DNA from: Bugula neritina | Lineage: Eukaryota > Bryozoa > Gymnolaemata > Cheilostomatida > Bugulidae | Assembly (NCBI GenBank): GCA_964035545.1 | Contig: OZ037765.1 | Coordinates: forward strand, 10,224,698-10,288,697 | Direction of reading: 5' to 3' | Length of the DNA stretch: 64,000 nt | In this document: positions 1-13,400 of the stretch, in pieces | Position numbering within the stretch: the first letter of the stretch is position 1 | Layout: every line of letters begins with the position of its first letter | Made by a program: the position numbers and the translations under genes | Notes under the pieces: generated by a model | Seen by the model: only the letters and a program-made list of their open reading frames with translations | What the model was told of the DNA's origin: nothing | Database searches by the model: none

Positions 1-683
1 TAATATTGCTGGCAACACTAAAAACTTGTTGGCTATATATACTGGATTTTATCAATAGTGGTATTATCAAGTTGGGAATTACCTTAAACCGTTGTTGCTC
101 TCTTTTGAGCTCCAATTTTTATTGTTGCACCTGATTTTTAGTAATTCAAATTACAATCATAAATCGTAACACTATCCTTGCATATTTTCAGTTTAAAGGC
201 AGTACCTAATTAATAAAAATTGACTTTTACAAGAAAGCTCTGGGTAAAGGTCAAAAACTGGTTACATTAAAAATAAATCTAGAATATAATTCTAAACATG
301 TTTCTGTGAACCTACACAACCTAATAATCATCAATATAACTGCAGTTATCAATGAAAAAACTCAGACCCGTGGTGACTCGTTTTACTAATTCTTCTTTTT
401 AGAGCAGTTAAACATACAACATTAATTTCAAATGGGTTATTAAACTTTCAACAAATGTGAAGTATACTAGGATTTTGAACTGAATTTACTTTTAGAGGAG
501 ATAATCACGGTGCAGTAAACATATTATTCAATCAAGGATATTATAGTTGAACATTTCCAGACACTTACAATTTACTGCTTAACGACACTACTCTACTTCT
601 TTGAAACAGCTGATTATATATTTCGAAAAGGTGTACACCTTAGAAATAAATCGGAATTGTAATTTAGAAAATGGGTAACATAC
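1..683. other. Presumed intron of the left-edge gene
   Basis: AT-rich sequence with no open frame of useful length on either strand. It would be intron of the minus-strand gene whose first exon ends at 684. I see no exon, RNA gene or repeat that can be supported. Confidence 0.3.
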
Positions 684-915
684 CTGTTGAGGTGTAGTTT
701 TTACAGTCCAATATAGTTAGAGAAGCATCGACGAAAGCGGTGGTTGTATAATTGTTTGTCAACTGAGTCAAGTTAACGGCTGGAAGGAGTTCTTCAAATG
801 TACTTGTTTTACCATCTACAGAGTTGACTTTGTTTGTATCATTAGTTGCTAAAACCAACAGTGACTGTGTTAACAAGTACCCTAATAATATGCGGTAAGC
901 CAGCATGGTCTCCAT
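684..915 (-). CDS. First coding exon of an unidentified secreted or membrane protein (partial)
   Basis: A minus-strand open frame starts at the ATG at 915-913 (a second ATG lies at 906) and runs 77 codons to a good donor, CAG|GTATGT, at 684/683. The first residues include a hydrophobic stretch (ILLGYLLTQSLLVLA) typical of a signal peptide. After it come several N-glycosylation sequons (NDT, NLT, NYT, NYT) and one cysteine, which fits an extracellular domain. The frame hits a stop soon after the donor, so the exon must be spliced. The following exons should lie at lower coordinates, and none is recognisable in 1-660. Longer in-frame extension to an ATG at 984 is possible but adds polar residues before the signal. 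The family is not recognised; a receptor ectodomain or secreted glycoprotein are both open. Confidence 0.55.
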
Positions 916-2099
916 TATTGAAGATCCTATGTTATAGTTGGAGGCAGCAAAATGAGAAAATAAGCTCTGATTACTTATAAGCAACCTTCAACAGAAGTGC
1001 CTAAGAAAGATAATGTTTTGTCTGCCATTTGCATTAAATATATACCCATGACTTCTCGTATTTGCAACAATCTGCAGAAGTCATCTCATTGGCTATGACT
1101 CCCTTAGAACATAAATTGCATTTCATTGACAGACTCATTGAACGTAATGACCTTTTAACCACACAATATACTTAAACCTTAGTTTCACTTCCGATGTATT
1201 CAAGAATATGATAACCTTTGAGGCATTCCCAAACGTATGACCTAGGGCTAATTTTTATCTGTTGAACATATAACTATAACAGCATACTCTACACAGTTGT
1301 GCCATGCACTAGCTGGCACAGGAAAAACCCTTAAATGAATTGTAAACTATCTTTTGTAACAGACTCTGCTGTATAATTTCACTTGCATACTAAAAAGTTT
1401 AGTGCATAACTATAAAATCAATTAAATGTATTTTATAAGAATATGGTGGAAATCAATGAGCATAAACTATCTGTTAGTTGGTAGTCATTGTTTATTAGTT
1501 GATAAATTATATATTTTGCATATATCCAAAAATGACTGTGAATTAGTATGTGTATTTTATTAAGTTATTTCTTTTATTTTATCTGTTACAAGCAAAAATC
1601 TTTGGAATAAGCAGAGTCTTACATAGGCTAAGAAAATTTGTGGTGGTTTATTTGTTACATAAATCATATGATAAATGCAGTTTATACAAAGGCAGTATTT
1701 TTGCAACCTCGATTACTCATACCGGTTGTTATTTTACTACTTCTTTGGTACCCAAGGCATAGCTAAAACAAGTGAAAAGCAAAACTTTAATAAAATATAT
1801 GCAATTATGGTTTTTATTTTGTAGTATAGCTTTATATTTCTTAGCTTTGAGTGACAATGAACAAGAAGTGTTCAATATTAGTCAGCTTCTAAAATAGTCA
1901 AACTGCACATATCATTGTCTGAAAGGCTCAATAGTAAAATTATTTATCCCTATTATTTTACTGCTTTACATTTTTATTGAAATAGTGAAACTGCTCAATA
2001 ATTATTATGCTTGTTTCAGATTTCAGAGAGTTTTGGCTTTTACTGTACATGTAAATATTTATTAAATTATAGAGTTTTCTCCCCACAATTTTAAGAAGT

Positions 2100-2268
2100 A
2101 CTCGTTGCGCATCGGTTGCGCAGGTTGTTTATGCGTTACTACTGATACAAGAAAAGCTATTGGTTGTAGCGCCGTCTAGTTCCTAGTTCATTATCGACTA
2201 TTCCGGTATCTCGGCATAAACCAGTCATTTTCTTTTTTAGAATCAGAAAGAGCAGCTTATTTAACCGT
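2100..2268 (+). promoter_or_regulatory. Candidate MVP promoter and noncoding first exon
   Basis: A patch clearly richer in G+C and CpG than its surroundings is followed by a strong donor, CC|GTAAGTTT, at 2268/2269. A matching acceptor-like TTGCAG sits at 4831-4836, 13 bases before the MVP ATG at 4850. Together these suggest an untranslated first exon ending at 2268 and a 5' UTR intron of about 2.6 kb. This is inference from composition and splice consensus only. Transcript ends mapped to another site would change it. Confidence 0.35.
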
Positions 2269-2389
2269 AAGTTTTATTATTTATGTAAAAATTGCTATTT
2301 GTTGTTCATAGGTTTAAATGAAATATATAAAGCATTGTAATAAAGCAGAATAGTAATAATATAAAGTGCATGAGTTAATGATTTGAATC

Positions 2390-2650
2390 TCATAATTATA
2401 ATCTCAACCTGATTATCATTATGATTATCGTGATGGTCATAATCATAATCATAATGATAATCATAATGAAAATCAAAATCCAGCAATCATAAACTTGAAG
2501 TTAAACGTGGTGCTATGAGTATGACTGTCACTATGATTATGGGTGTGTTAATCATAATGTACATTGTGTCAGTATCACTATGACTATGAACTACGTATTT
2601 GTATGATTATATGTATGGCCATGGGTATCACTATCGTCTATCAGTATCAA
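2390..2650. repeat. Degenerate ATAATC/TATGAC simple repeat
   Basis: Purine-pyrimidine patterned triplets such as AATCATAATGAT and TATGACTATG recur for about 260 bases with many substitutions. The open frame on the minus strand here (Tyr, Asp and His rich) is a by-product of the repeat. Confidence 0.6.
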
Positions 2651-4849
2651 TATGAATATGTAATAATATTAATAATAAAGATAATTAGCGTTTAAGTAAT
2701 AAATTTGTTGGCATTGGTTAAGACTTAAGCATGTACTTGTAGTTATTCTTTTAGATTTTTTGTTGATATTTGCTGAATTTTCCATGCTGCTATAGCAATA
2801 AAAAATAACAATATTACTATTGGTAATAATAATGATAAATAATTATAAACTGCTATAACTTTTCTAGATTTTGCTAGTCTTACTACTATGAGTAGTACTT
2901 ATTAATATTTATAATTTAAATTATTGGCCTTTGACTTGTCATTAAAATGTGACTATCACCATTGCCCATTGCTGCATGTTTGATATTGCAATATTCTAGC
3001 CATTACAGTGTGTTGCTGACAAATCTCTGTTAAAAGCAGTCTTAATTGAATTTAGGTTTTGGACTTTCAAGTAAAGAGCATCAGTATTGATACTTGTGAT
3101 CATTACAATTACTACCTTTAAATAAAAATACTGAAATGATTGATTTTACAACAATAAATAAGTTTATGAACTGTGCTTGTGATTGTAGATTATAAGTTTG
3201 AAAGTCAAAGATTTGATTTATGAATTATAGCTTGTGTGTGTTTTTTAAAAGAACTTTGGTTGTAATTAGCAGTTTGATTACACCTTATACAATTTTATTT
3301 AGTAAAAGATAAGTTAAGCCAAATATGCTAAAGGGTAGCTGTATACTTAGGCTCCAGCTGAACTAAGATTTTGTTACTACTTTTGTGATAGTATAATTAC
3401 TACACTATTTAATAGTTATAGTCCACTAGCAAAATTCTCTTTTTTTAAAAATATATTTTAGTAATCATTTTAGGAACTGCAACAGATGTAACAACTTTCT
3501 AACTCCACAATTTGTTAAAATATTTCCAGATGTATTTCATACTAAACACTTTTTTACTAGAAATTGTAAAAAAGAAATTATGACTCTTTAAGCTCGGCGT
3601 TATATCAATTATTATTTGTAACTCATTCCAAGTTGTATATATAGCAGCTATTTTAATGAATATGTTAAATTATTGCTAATTGTTTTAAAAAAAGCGTTGT
3701 CATAACTATATGCAAACTTCATTTGGTAAGGTTAATCAATTAACAATGTTTAGCTTTGTCAGTGATGCAGAGATGTGCTGATGATTTTTGAGAAAAATAC
3801 AACTGAGCCATAAAATATCAAACATTGAAGAATAAATCAATTAACTTTTAAAAGGCATTCATAGCAATAAAGCTTTTTATACTGTTGGTGTCTTCAGTTT
3901 TATTGCCGGACTTTCATTCCCATATCAACTAATCGCCTACTTTTAAGGCAAGTTGCCCTTGCTTCAAATCCAGTCCAATAGTATTTTTTAATAAGCTGCA
4001 GTCGTTAAAGTACTTGGGTTGTGCTTTTAATTAGATTTACATTTATATTTATTCTGGAAAAGGTATGATGCTCTGCTAGAAATTATAATAAATAAAAGTA
4101 TGTTTCATTGAACTATTGAATCAAACAAACGTATGTTGTGTTTTGTTTTCATGTCATGTCTAACAGAATATGGCACACCTTACTTTATAGTTTTGAAAAG
4201 CTACATTTTTAATGTTGCACACGTTCATGATTTTCAGAGATTTCAATTTCATTTTTCCTCATGTTGAGGTCGCCTTTAGTTCCCTATACTTAAGATGAAT
4301 TTTTGTATAGGTTGGCTGTGTACACAGTAAAGCTTGAAATGTTGCATCATCATTCCATATATTGCGACACCAGTTTATTCATATGTTATCAGGGTGATAT
4401 ATACTTGCTAATCATAATGGTTTTGTATGAAAGGTTTAATCAATCATCCACAACATTGCTTTTCTCTCATGATGCAATTCATAGGTTTGAGTAATCTGAA
4501 TGTCTGGTATGGGCTTGTGAATTCAATTAGTTACTAGTTGTGCAGCTGGCTGTATAGTTATGTTTAGAGCTTGTCAAGCCAAGGCTTTCTGCTGAAGCTT
4601 TTTCAATACAAGCTTCATTATATTCCTATTGAGTGGGTTAGCTACAATTAGCATTTTCAAGGAAGTAAAGCTTTCTTATAGCTTTTTGTAGCTAGTTTTC
4701 CTTCTTTTTAAAAAAGTCTTATATTGAATTAGTGAAGCATCACCTTGAAACTGCATATAATTATACTAGTTAGCATCATAATAAACATTCCTGGAGTGTT
4801 ATAAGTCATTGGAGTTGTTTCGCTAAATTGCAGCAGGTAGTTAGAAACA

Positions 4850-7800
4850 ATGAGTCAAGACAGATCACACAGACGAGGAGGGGAGGATGCTCTCTATAGA
4901 ATTGCACCCCACCACTACATTCATGTCTTGGATCAGAATACGAACATCACCACCTTGCACATTGGACCCAAAACCTACATTCGCCAGGACAATGAAAGGC
5001 AAGTACTATGTATGAACTGCTTACTTAGTAAATGTGGTGATTTTGTATTATTTTCAATGATGAAAAATACTAATCAGTAAATAACTATTTAGTCAGCCCA
5101 CTTTAGCAGCAGTATAACCTAAATGCTCTCAACAGACACTGTAAAGTTGAAGCAAATGTCATTAGCCAGTAAATTTCCAGTCCTGCTGGAAACGCATTGT
5201 GTGCAACAGGAAATCAGTTTATTGTGACCCTAGGCTAATTTAGAGTATTGTTGGTTTATCTGCTATGAAGTCAGCAGTTTAATTTGAAAAAAAGAATTGT
5301 TGCTACCAGCATAGCTGCCCTTGCAGCTCCCCCTGTTATCTGATGTGACAACTCACTGATTTTTGTAGAGTGGTGTTTGGTCCGGAGCGAATGATCACTA
5401 TTCCTCCAAGACATTATTGTGTAATAGAGAATCCAGTAGCCAGAAATGATGACAGTGAGGTTATTATGGATAATGGCCAGGCTAAACTCCTTCATGCTGA
5501 CCAGGAAATTCGACATGCTCAGGCAAGTTGTGCTTAAAATTCATTTGTCTTACCATTTCCTGTGCAATCAGTAATTAGGGAGGATTTAATGCGTTATTTG
5601 TTCTGTTAACACAAATGAACAGTATTGTGTATTTTTAACATTTGAAAATATTTCCCCTGCAGGATCCTTTCCCACTGTACCCAGGGGAGGTGGTGCACAC
5701 AAAAGTCTCGCCTCTGAAAGTTGTAGAGGCTAATTCAGCACTCAGACTAAAAGCGTTACTAGACTTTGAAAGTGGACCAGAGAAACGGACAGCTGGGGAC
5801 GAGTGGCTATTTGAAGGCCCCGGTAAACTTTATGCCACCTTTACTCAGTCTATACATGACCTATTTGTTACTCAGTCTACTTATTACTCCGGCAATGAAT
5901 CTCTTAAATGCATCATACAGTTTACTTCATATCCTACAAAAATATTACATTGATTAACTCTATTAAACTCAAGAGCTCTCTAATTGCCCACAGTTATCAA
6001 GTACATTGTATGATGCTGTGCTCATGATTAGGTACCTACCTGCCAAGGAAGGAGGTCTCAATAGTGGAGTCCGTCAGGTCTACGATAATAAAACCTAATC
6101 AGGCCATCAAGTTGCAAGCCAGAAAAGAATGTGTTGATAGAGACGGTAAGCAGCGAGTGACTGGAGAGGAATGGCTGGTAGAAAGAGTTGGTGCTTATCT
6201 CCCCGGGGTCTACGAAGAAGTTGTAGACATGGTAAATGCCTATGTGCTCACTGAAAAGGTTAGTTCAAGGGATTGACATTTTACACTGATCTTTGGTTGA
6301 GTGTTTGGTTACTGCAAAGATGCTAGTTTCTGTGTTGCATTATTGATTGAGAGTTGTCATTTGGACACCGTTGATTTGCTTGCCCGACGTCCTGCTGGCC
6401 TTTGCCATATCGATAGACAGCTATCTGCACCTGCAATCTCATACACTATATTTTTAAGATTACTGCAGCTAATTAGTCTATGTTCTTGATTCTTAAAATA
6501 TATATAAGGAACTGCATATATGTGTGTGTGATGGAGTCTTGCTGATTTATTTCCATGCTCTAATCAGTGGTTGCCTCCCATGTCAGCTGTTCAATTTCTC
6601 TTGTTGGTATTTCATAGGTGGCTCTCCATATGAGGTGTTTGAAGTCATTCACAGATCGTTCAAATCAATCGAGGAAGAATGGTGAGGAATGGCTGATCAA
6701 GATGTCCGACACCGAAACCTACATTCCCGACGTGTACGAGGAGGTGGTGGGCGTGGTTAACATCACTTCACTCAGCAACCGACAGTACTGTGTCATTCTA
6801 AATCCTGTGGACGAGAACGGCAAACCACAGCTTTCCAAGAAGAAACTAGTCAGGGTGTGTTTTAAATGATCAAATAAATTCAAACTACATGCTTGCAGAA
6901 TATATATTAAATATTGTAAGAAGCCTATCAAGTAGTTTGGCCTTAAACTTAAACTAAAAGAAGTGGTTGTAAATTAAAAAAAACATTAGCTATTTATTTG
7001 AATATGTCATTATTCTGTGTTTTTAGGGCGAGTGCTCATTTTTTCTGATGCCCGGGGAAACACTGGAGAAGGGAATACAGGCTATTTATGTGCTTGGTGA
7101 ACATCAGGGCCTGATTCTGAGGGCTATTGAGAAATTTGATGATGGCGTAAGTTGAGCATCTTCCTTTGTGCCAGGTTTGCTTTTACACAGTTTTATTATT
7201 TTGTTATCTTTGATATTAAGTTCAATGCATATGTTTCTAGCCAACCAAGCGCAACCCTGGTGACAAATGGATGATTCGTGGACCCACAGAGTATGTACCT
7301 CCAGTTGAGGTAGAGGTTGCGACGGAGAGACTTGCGATTCCTCTTGATGAAAACGAAGGGATTTACGTCCGTGATGTGAAAACTGGCAAAGTATGTTTAT
7401 GATTAGTATATTGATAATGTTTGTGTTGCTAGCATAGCACTGAGAAATATAGACTACCATATAGTAATTGTAAACGTTTAGGTTCGAGCTATAACGGGTG
7501 AGACCTACATGTTGAAAAGTGATGAAGAGTTGTGGAACAAGGAGTTGTCGCCCTCTGTTGAGGAATTACTTGCATCAGGAAAAGACCCATTGGCTGACAG
7601 GGGAACTCGAGGAGGTGTGTGTATGACATCACAGTGCTTCTTCAACCTACTGATATGATATTAAGAAGGCAATACTTGACATGTTTTGGCCTCATTATTG
7701 GATCCACAGCTACTAGAAAATGTCAATTGGAAAACACTTATTTGGAAAACGGACAATTCACCAATAGACAACTGGAAAATAGACATTTGAAAAATGAAGA

Positions 7801-9986
7801 ATATTAAAGATGAACTAGTCTGGAGGGTCAGTCAGGATCTGGCCAGGTCCAAAATAGCTTTCAACAATAAATATAAAGTCCAAATCAGTTAGGCCTATCA
7901 TGAAAGTAAAATAAGTTACCGAATAGTTTCAATTTTAAATTGCACATCTTTACAAAAAGCTATTTTGGACCGGACCAGATGCAGAATGCCCTTCCAGACT
8001 AGTCTATGTTTAATATTATTTATTTTCCAATTGTCTGTTGGTGAATTTTCTGTTTTCTAAATAAATGTTTTCCAAATGTCATTTTGAAATGTCGTGTCAC
8101 CTTCATTATTAGGTTAACTAAGATGAGCCCTGGTGATTAATTCATATTTAATAACATTGATGCCCTCCAAATGTAAATTTTGTGAAGTCTATTGAATTGG
8201 ACCGTAAAATATAACGTGTTGAATGCATTCTTTATTCAGGCTCTGGTGGTGGGAAACCCCGAGATAAAACTAGAGTGGTGACTTATAGAGTGCCTCACAA
8301 TGCAGCTGTCCAGATTTATGATTATAAAGATAAGAAAGCCAGGTAGGCATGTTATGTGTGTAAGACTTGCAATACAAGTAATAAGGATTGCAAAATTTTC
8401 TGTTCAATATTGTGTTGCTCAAACTTTCATAGTGCAAAAGGCTTGATCATTTAATACAAGTTTAAATGATTTGTGAAATGGTTTTCTCTGCTTGAGTTAC
8501 ATAATTGTTAATTATATATGTGGTACTATCTTTTTATCTTACAGGGTGATATTTGGACCAGACTTGGTTATGTTGGGCCCAGACGAACAATTCACCAAAT
8601 TGGCGCTTTCAGGAGGTAAACCTAAAAGGCCAAATGTGATAAAATCTCTCTGCCTGCTCCTGGGACCAGACTTCTGTACAGATATTGTGGTTGTGGAGAC
8701 GTCAGATCACGCTCGTCTCTCCCTTCAACTCTCCTACAACTGGCACTTTGAGATTCCCGACAAGAATGATGAAAAAGCAGCTGCAAAGCTGTTTAGTATT
8801 CCTGACTTTGTTGGTGATGCGTGCAAGGCCATAGCATCTCGTGTAAGAGGAGCTGTTGCTGGCGTTCCGTTTGACGAGTTTCACAAGGTATGTTAGCTTG
8901 CTTCTGAAATGTCAGAGATGACTAAATTTTGAATGCTTTTTGTTAAAATAAATATAAAAAAACTACTTTTTGTTGTAGAATTCGGCTAAGATTATTCGAT
9001 GCTCGGTGTTTGGCCTTGACGAGAACATGAAGGTGAAGGACCAGTTTTATTTTAGCCAAAATAATCTGATCATCACCTCCATAGATATTCAGTCGGTGGA
9101 GCCTGTGGACCAGAGGACGAGAGAGTCGCTGCAGAAGTCTGTGCAGCTGGCTATTGAGATCACTACCAACTCTCAGGAAGCTGCTGCCAAGCATGAAGCC
9201 GAGAGACTGGAGCAGGAGGCTAAAGGTCGTCTCGAGAGACAGAAAATTAGTGATGAGGCAGAGGCCGAGAAAGCGAGACGAGAGCTGCTGGAATTGCAGG
9301 TTACTGCTTTATGCTTTGCTTTATAGATGAGGGAAGTGTTGGAAGTATTTGTTGATTGACGTTACATGTATGAATGTTTTGCGACCTGCAGGCGAACAGT
9401 GCAGCTGTAGAAAGCACTGGACAAGCTAAGGCAGAGGCACAGTCTAGAGCTGAAGCTGCTAAAATTGAGGGTGAAGCAGCAGTTGATCAGGCCAAGCTCA
9501 AAGCAGAAGCTCTGAAGATTGAAGCTGTATGTTCAACTCTATTCTAGTGCTGCAAAATAATTCTCTATAACTTGAAGCGTATTTGATAAGTTTTTATATA
9601 TGCCCTAATTCCAATTTATCATGTGTTTTTAGGAGTCGGAACTTAACAGACTCTCTAATGCCAGGGCAGCAGAAAATAGATACATAAGTGAGCAGAATGA
9701 GCTGGAGGTTGCCAAAGCTAAGCAGATGTCTGCTATCGAAGTCGAGAAATTTAAAAATATGGTTCAGGCCATTGGAGCGGACACGCTGAGAGCTATGGCT
9801 AATGCTGGTCCTGAGACGCAGGCTAAGCTATTACAAGGGCTGGGTATCAAGTCCACCCTCATTACGGATGGGACATCACCTATCAACTTGTTCCAGACAG
9901 CACAAGGACTCCTTGGTGGCAATTTCCCTCCCTCAGCCAAGAAGGTGAAGCGTTATGATGCACCCAGTGATTCTGACTCAGACTAA
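4850..9986 (+). CDS. MVP: Major vault protein, complete, 13 coding exons
   Basis: Encodes the shell protein of vaults, the large cytoplasmic ribonucleoprotein barrels. Exons: 4850-4998, 5369-5522, 5663-5822, 6032-6258, 6618-6854, 7027-7146, 7241-7390, 7482-7614, 8240-8342, 8545-8887, 8979-9299, 9392-9526, 9633-9986 (stop). All phases join to one frame of 861 aa (human about 893). Conserved landmarks in order: [10 protein letters not shown] and [12 protein letters not shown] at the N-terminus, vault repeats marked by [17 protein letters not shown] and [15 protein letters not shown] and KDPLADRG, the shoulder segment SYNWHFE...[18 protein letters not shown], the cap-helix run [20 protein letters not shown], and [15 protein letters not shown] near the end. 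The C-terminus is shorter than in vertebrates and ends in an acidic Asp/Ser tail. Introns 1 and 2 use GC donors. The start is the first ATG and has no in-frame rival before homology begins. Confidence 0.97.
4999..5368 (+). other. GC-AG intron 1 of MVP
   Basis: The coding frame joins DNE to RVVFGPERM only if the intron runs from GAAAG|GCAAGT at 4998/4999 to TTGTAG|AG at 5368/5369. No GT donor gives the conserved protein. AG|GCAAGT is the normal consensus for the minor class of GC-AG introns spliced by the U2 machinery. Confidence 0.8.
5523..5662 (+). other. GC-AG intron 2 of MVP
   Basis: The exon ends ...HACAG-type sequence CTCAG|GCAAGT at 5522/5523 and the next begins CTGCAG|GATCC at 5662/5663, giving the conserved [15 protein letters not shown] junction. 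A GT donor is absent at the junction, so this is a second GC-AG intron directly after the first. Confidence 0.8.
7716..8085. mobile_element. Fold-back MITE in MVP intron 8
   Basis: The two halves of this 370-base stretch are imperfect reverse complements for well over 100 bases each. The outer arms begin AAAATGTCAATTGGAAAAC and, read on the other strand from 8085, AAAATGACATTTGGAAAAC. Inner arms share ACTAGTCTGGA and GGTCCAAAATAGCTTT. No coding sequence is present. It fits a non-autonomous inverted-repeat element; the superfamily is not clear. Confidence 0.75.
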
Positions 9987-10467
9987 CTCTTTTAAACATG
10001 ACTTTGTGCAGCTTGATCTTCACAGGCAATCGTTTATATTTTGATATTCTAAATATTCCCTTTCTGTATCTGTGGTTTACCTATGTTTTGTAGTTTTGAA
10101 ACATATTCTCTGTTGTATTTTTGCAATGATTTTGAAAAAGCAAGTTGTGATTTTTCACATTTATATTTTGGTGATTTTCTTCAATTGTTAAAATTAGATA
10201 GTACCTTTGTGTTATTTTCCTATGTTATTTTCTGAAAAATACAAATGCTTTAAATTTTAAAATACCATAAGATTATAATGCAGTACATGTATTTGAAATT
10301 CTACTTGCTAAAAAGCTCAAAGTATATGTAGTATAGTAGCTTTGGAACCCGAAACACATAGCAAATTTCTATGCAGAGTATGTAGCAACACAAAGCGGCT
10401 GTGTAGGTTCAGTTGTAGTTGGAGGCACATTAGTAGACAGGTCTCACAGACCATATTATAGACTTAT
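9987..10467. other. Shared 3' region of convergent MVP and UPB1
   Basis: The two stop codons face each other 481 bases apart. The stretch is AT-rich and presumably holds both 3' UTRs. I do not see a canonical AATAAA on the plus strand close behind the MVP stop; variant signals would have to serve. Confidence 0.5.
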
Positions 10468-13400
10468 TTAATCTTTGATTATTGGTGGAACATATCCTGG
10501 CTTTATAGCAGCTGCCAATTCTTCAGTGTATAAATCCAATCTCTGAGTCATCTAAAAATAGAATACTATAATTAGTCAAATTTTGCAGTACTGAAATTCA
10601 TAATCTAGACAAAACCATGTAGAAAGAATTGTGTGAGAATATGTATACATTGGGATTTTATGTTGAAAACCAGTTTGTGGTGCTCCATGAAGGGCTTTAA
10701 AAAAACATGTAAACACAATTTAGCACATTTGAAAGCATTTTAATAAAATCTCTTTGAAATGAGGCATGGGGGAACTTGCTGAACAGGTGACAGGATACAA
10801 TTAAAACGCTTTAAATATTATATGAAATCACATAATGCAATGCTATGCTGCTTGTGGTAACGATAAGTGACAATTACACCAGCAATGAATTAATAACACT
10901 TTGATAATGAAAGATGAATTCAGGAAACTGAGCTAGCTTAGTGATCTCTACAGTATTTATTTAATTATAATGATGTTTACTAAGAGCTGTACCTCATCAA
11001 TGGATAGTGTATATGTTTGCCCAAATATGAACCATGCATGACTCATAAATTAATATATTTTGTACGTCGAATTCACCCTAACAAGTTTTAGTCAATTGTG
11101 GCTGCAAAAACTCAATGAAAATGGTGGCATTTTGCAGCCCATATAACTTAGAGTAATTTTATTACATTTAATACCTGATGATGTAATTGTGAATACATAA
11201 ACTAATTACCTAGTTGTTTATGTATACATGTTTGTATAATGCCACCATTTGCGTTATTTTATGAATAAATTTTGTAGTTTTTGAAGTGCCTGAAATTTGG
11301 GCAAAAATTTCAATATAAATAGCTATACTACAGGAAAAAAGGTGTTGCTGCGTAATAAAAATTACTTGCAGCAGTGGAGCTTCAGCAAAAGCACAGGCTA
11401 TTATGTGTTATACCTTAAAACACCATTTGTCTTTGATTTGTCTGCAAAGGTTCAAATCTATCTCAGTGACAAGCAAACCATCCTTGATCCTGGATAATCC
11501 CTAAAACAGTCCATTCAAACTATTGTAATTACTCCGTCAATTACAAAAATATTCTAAAATAACTATTTTTTTCAAAACACAGGATTCACAACAATTACAA
11601 CTTATAAAATAATGTTACTTACAATAAAAAACATCAATTCCAATTTTATTATTTCTAGTTATGCTTAACATGATGTAGTAGTCAAGTTAGCTATTTTCAA
11701 GACTTAATACAGCCATATAATGGCAATAGCAACTTAGTGCCTTCTATAAGATATTTATAGAACTCAACTTACAGGTGTTCGACTTCCATCAGGGCAAGCA
11801 ACATAAGAGGAACCATAGAAGTGACCAAAATCTTTATGAGCAGCTTTACCATCCCCAGACGTGAACTCATTTGGAAATGTTTCCTGTAAGTGAGTTTTAA
11901 CTTCATACAACTTGTTGAGATATGTGGAAGTAATTTAGTCATTCGAAATTGGTGAAATGTTGAAAACTTGACAATTATATTGATTTTATGAACAAATTCT
12001 ATTAGAATATACAGTTAAAGAATGACAATGAAGTGGCGAGTAACTACATTTTGTATTACAATATATTATAGACAAACCGTTCCAACTCTGTTAATAGCCA
12101 CAGTGTAATAGGAGTTGGCTATTGCAGCACATCTCGCCTCTATACCCCACATAGGCTCGCTGAAACAAACACAAACTGATACATTATAATTTGCAGGTTC
12201 AGTAAAGTTTGGTGCACTCAATGGTTAAAGTAAATACTGCTTAGTATACAAAACAGTTATATTCAACATAATTATAACAATATGTTATTAAATTAAAACT
12301 TTATGAAATTTGCAGTGACAAGAAATAGAGTATTACTTTTGTTGTTACTGCTGCTAGTACTACTGCTGCTATTGCTGTTACTACTGCTACTGCTACTACT
12401 GCTATTGCTGTTACTGCTGCTACTACTACTACTGCTACTGCTGCTGCTACTACTACTACTGCTGCTACAACCGCTGCTGCTACTAGTATTGCCACTACTA
12501 CTAACTCTGCTGCTGCTGCTACTACTAGTAGCAGCAGTCGTACTATTAGCAGCAGTAGTAGTAGCAGTATTACTAGTATCAGTAGTACTAGTAGCAGTAG
12601 TACTAGTAGCAGTAGTATCAGTAAGGTAAAAGTTATAAGTTTGGGATGTTCAAGAAAGCGGTTTGAACTTCATGAAATACCTGAGTGCACCAACTGTTGC
12701 TGAAGGATTGAAGACAATTTCAGCTCCATTAATTCCATACATCATCCAGTTCTGAGGATGATGTCTACCGTAGCAGATGTTGATAGCTAATTTCCCAAAC
12801 TGTGTCTCAAATACAGGGTGGCCAGTGTTTCCCTCCATGTAGTATGTTGACTGAAATCAGACCTGGCTATGTAATAGTGCTATACACACACCTGTACTGT
12901 TATAATAACATAATCTAACAAAATATAGCATATAATACTATGTTATATAATACAATAGTAACAACTATAATATTTTATAACAGTATACATTATGTTAAAA
13001 GAGAATGTATTAAAATAGAATTGAATGAATTGTGAAAATGATAACTGAGTATATTGTGTCATACATACTATATTATAATATAAGAAGTGCTGTATTTTAC
13101 CCTATTCACTAAATTATAAAAACAAATGATTCACAATTGAAATTATGTATTATTGTGGTCATTTGTGTCCCAATACAATTGCTCGAAAAGCATTAACACA
13201 TAAATAATTTTGTTTACTTGTTTAATAACTGCTACATTCAATTCTGGCCTTATATATTTATTTAAACTATGTATAATATTTTTGTAAGGTTGTATATAAA
13301 TATAATTTGCATTTGTGAGAGTGAACTTTTCTGTAAGTTTTGAGATGAATTATAATGTATCATACAAGTGCATGCCATTGTTATCGTTTTTAAATGAAAG

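Larger units (their letters stand above)
985..4849. other. Divergent intergenic region between the left-edge gene and MVP
   Basis: Long AT-rich region between two divergent genes. It contains the degenerate ATNATG-type repeat at 2390-2650 and a local CpG-richer patch around 2100-2270 (described separately). Short open frames at 1550-1762 and 4303-4494 have no recognisable protein features and are taken as chance. The last bases before the MVP start (TTGCAG at 4831-4836) look like a splice acceptor, so part of this region may be MVP 5' intron. Confidence 0.5.

Noticed and set aside
12301-12629. Poly-Leu and Val/Ala-rich open frames on both strands
   Set aside because: They arise from the triplet repeat in UPB1 intron 7 and contain no real protein features.
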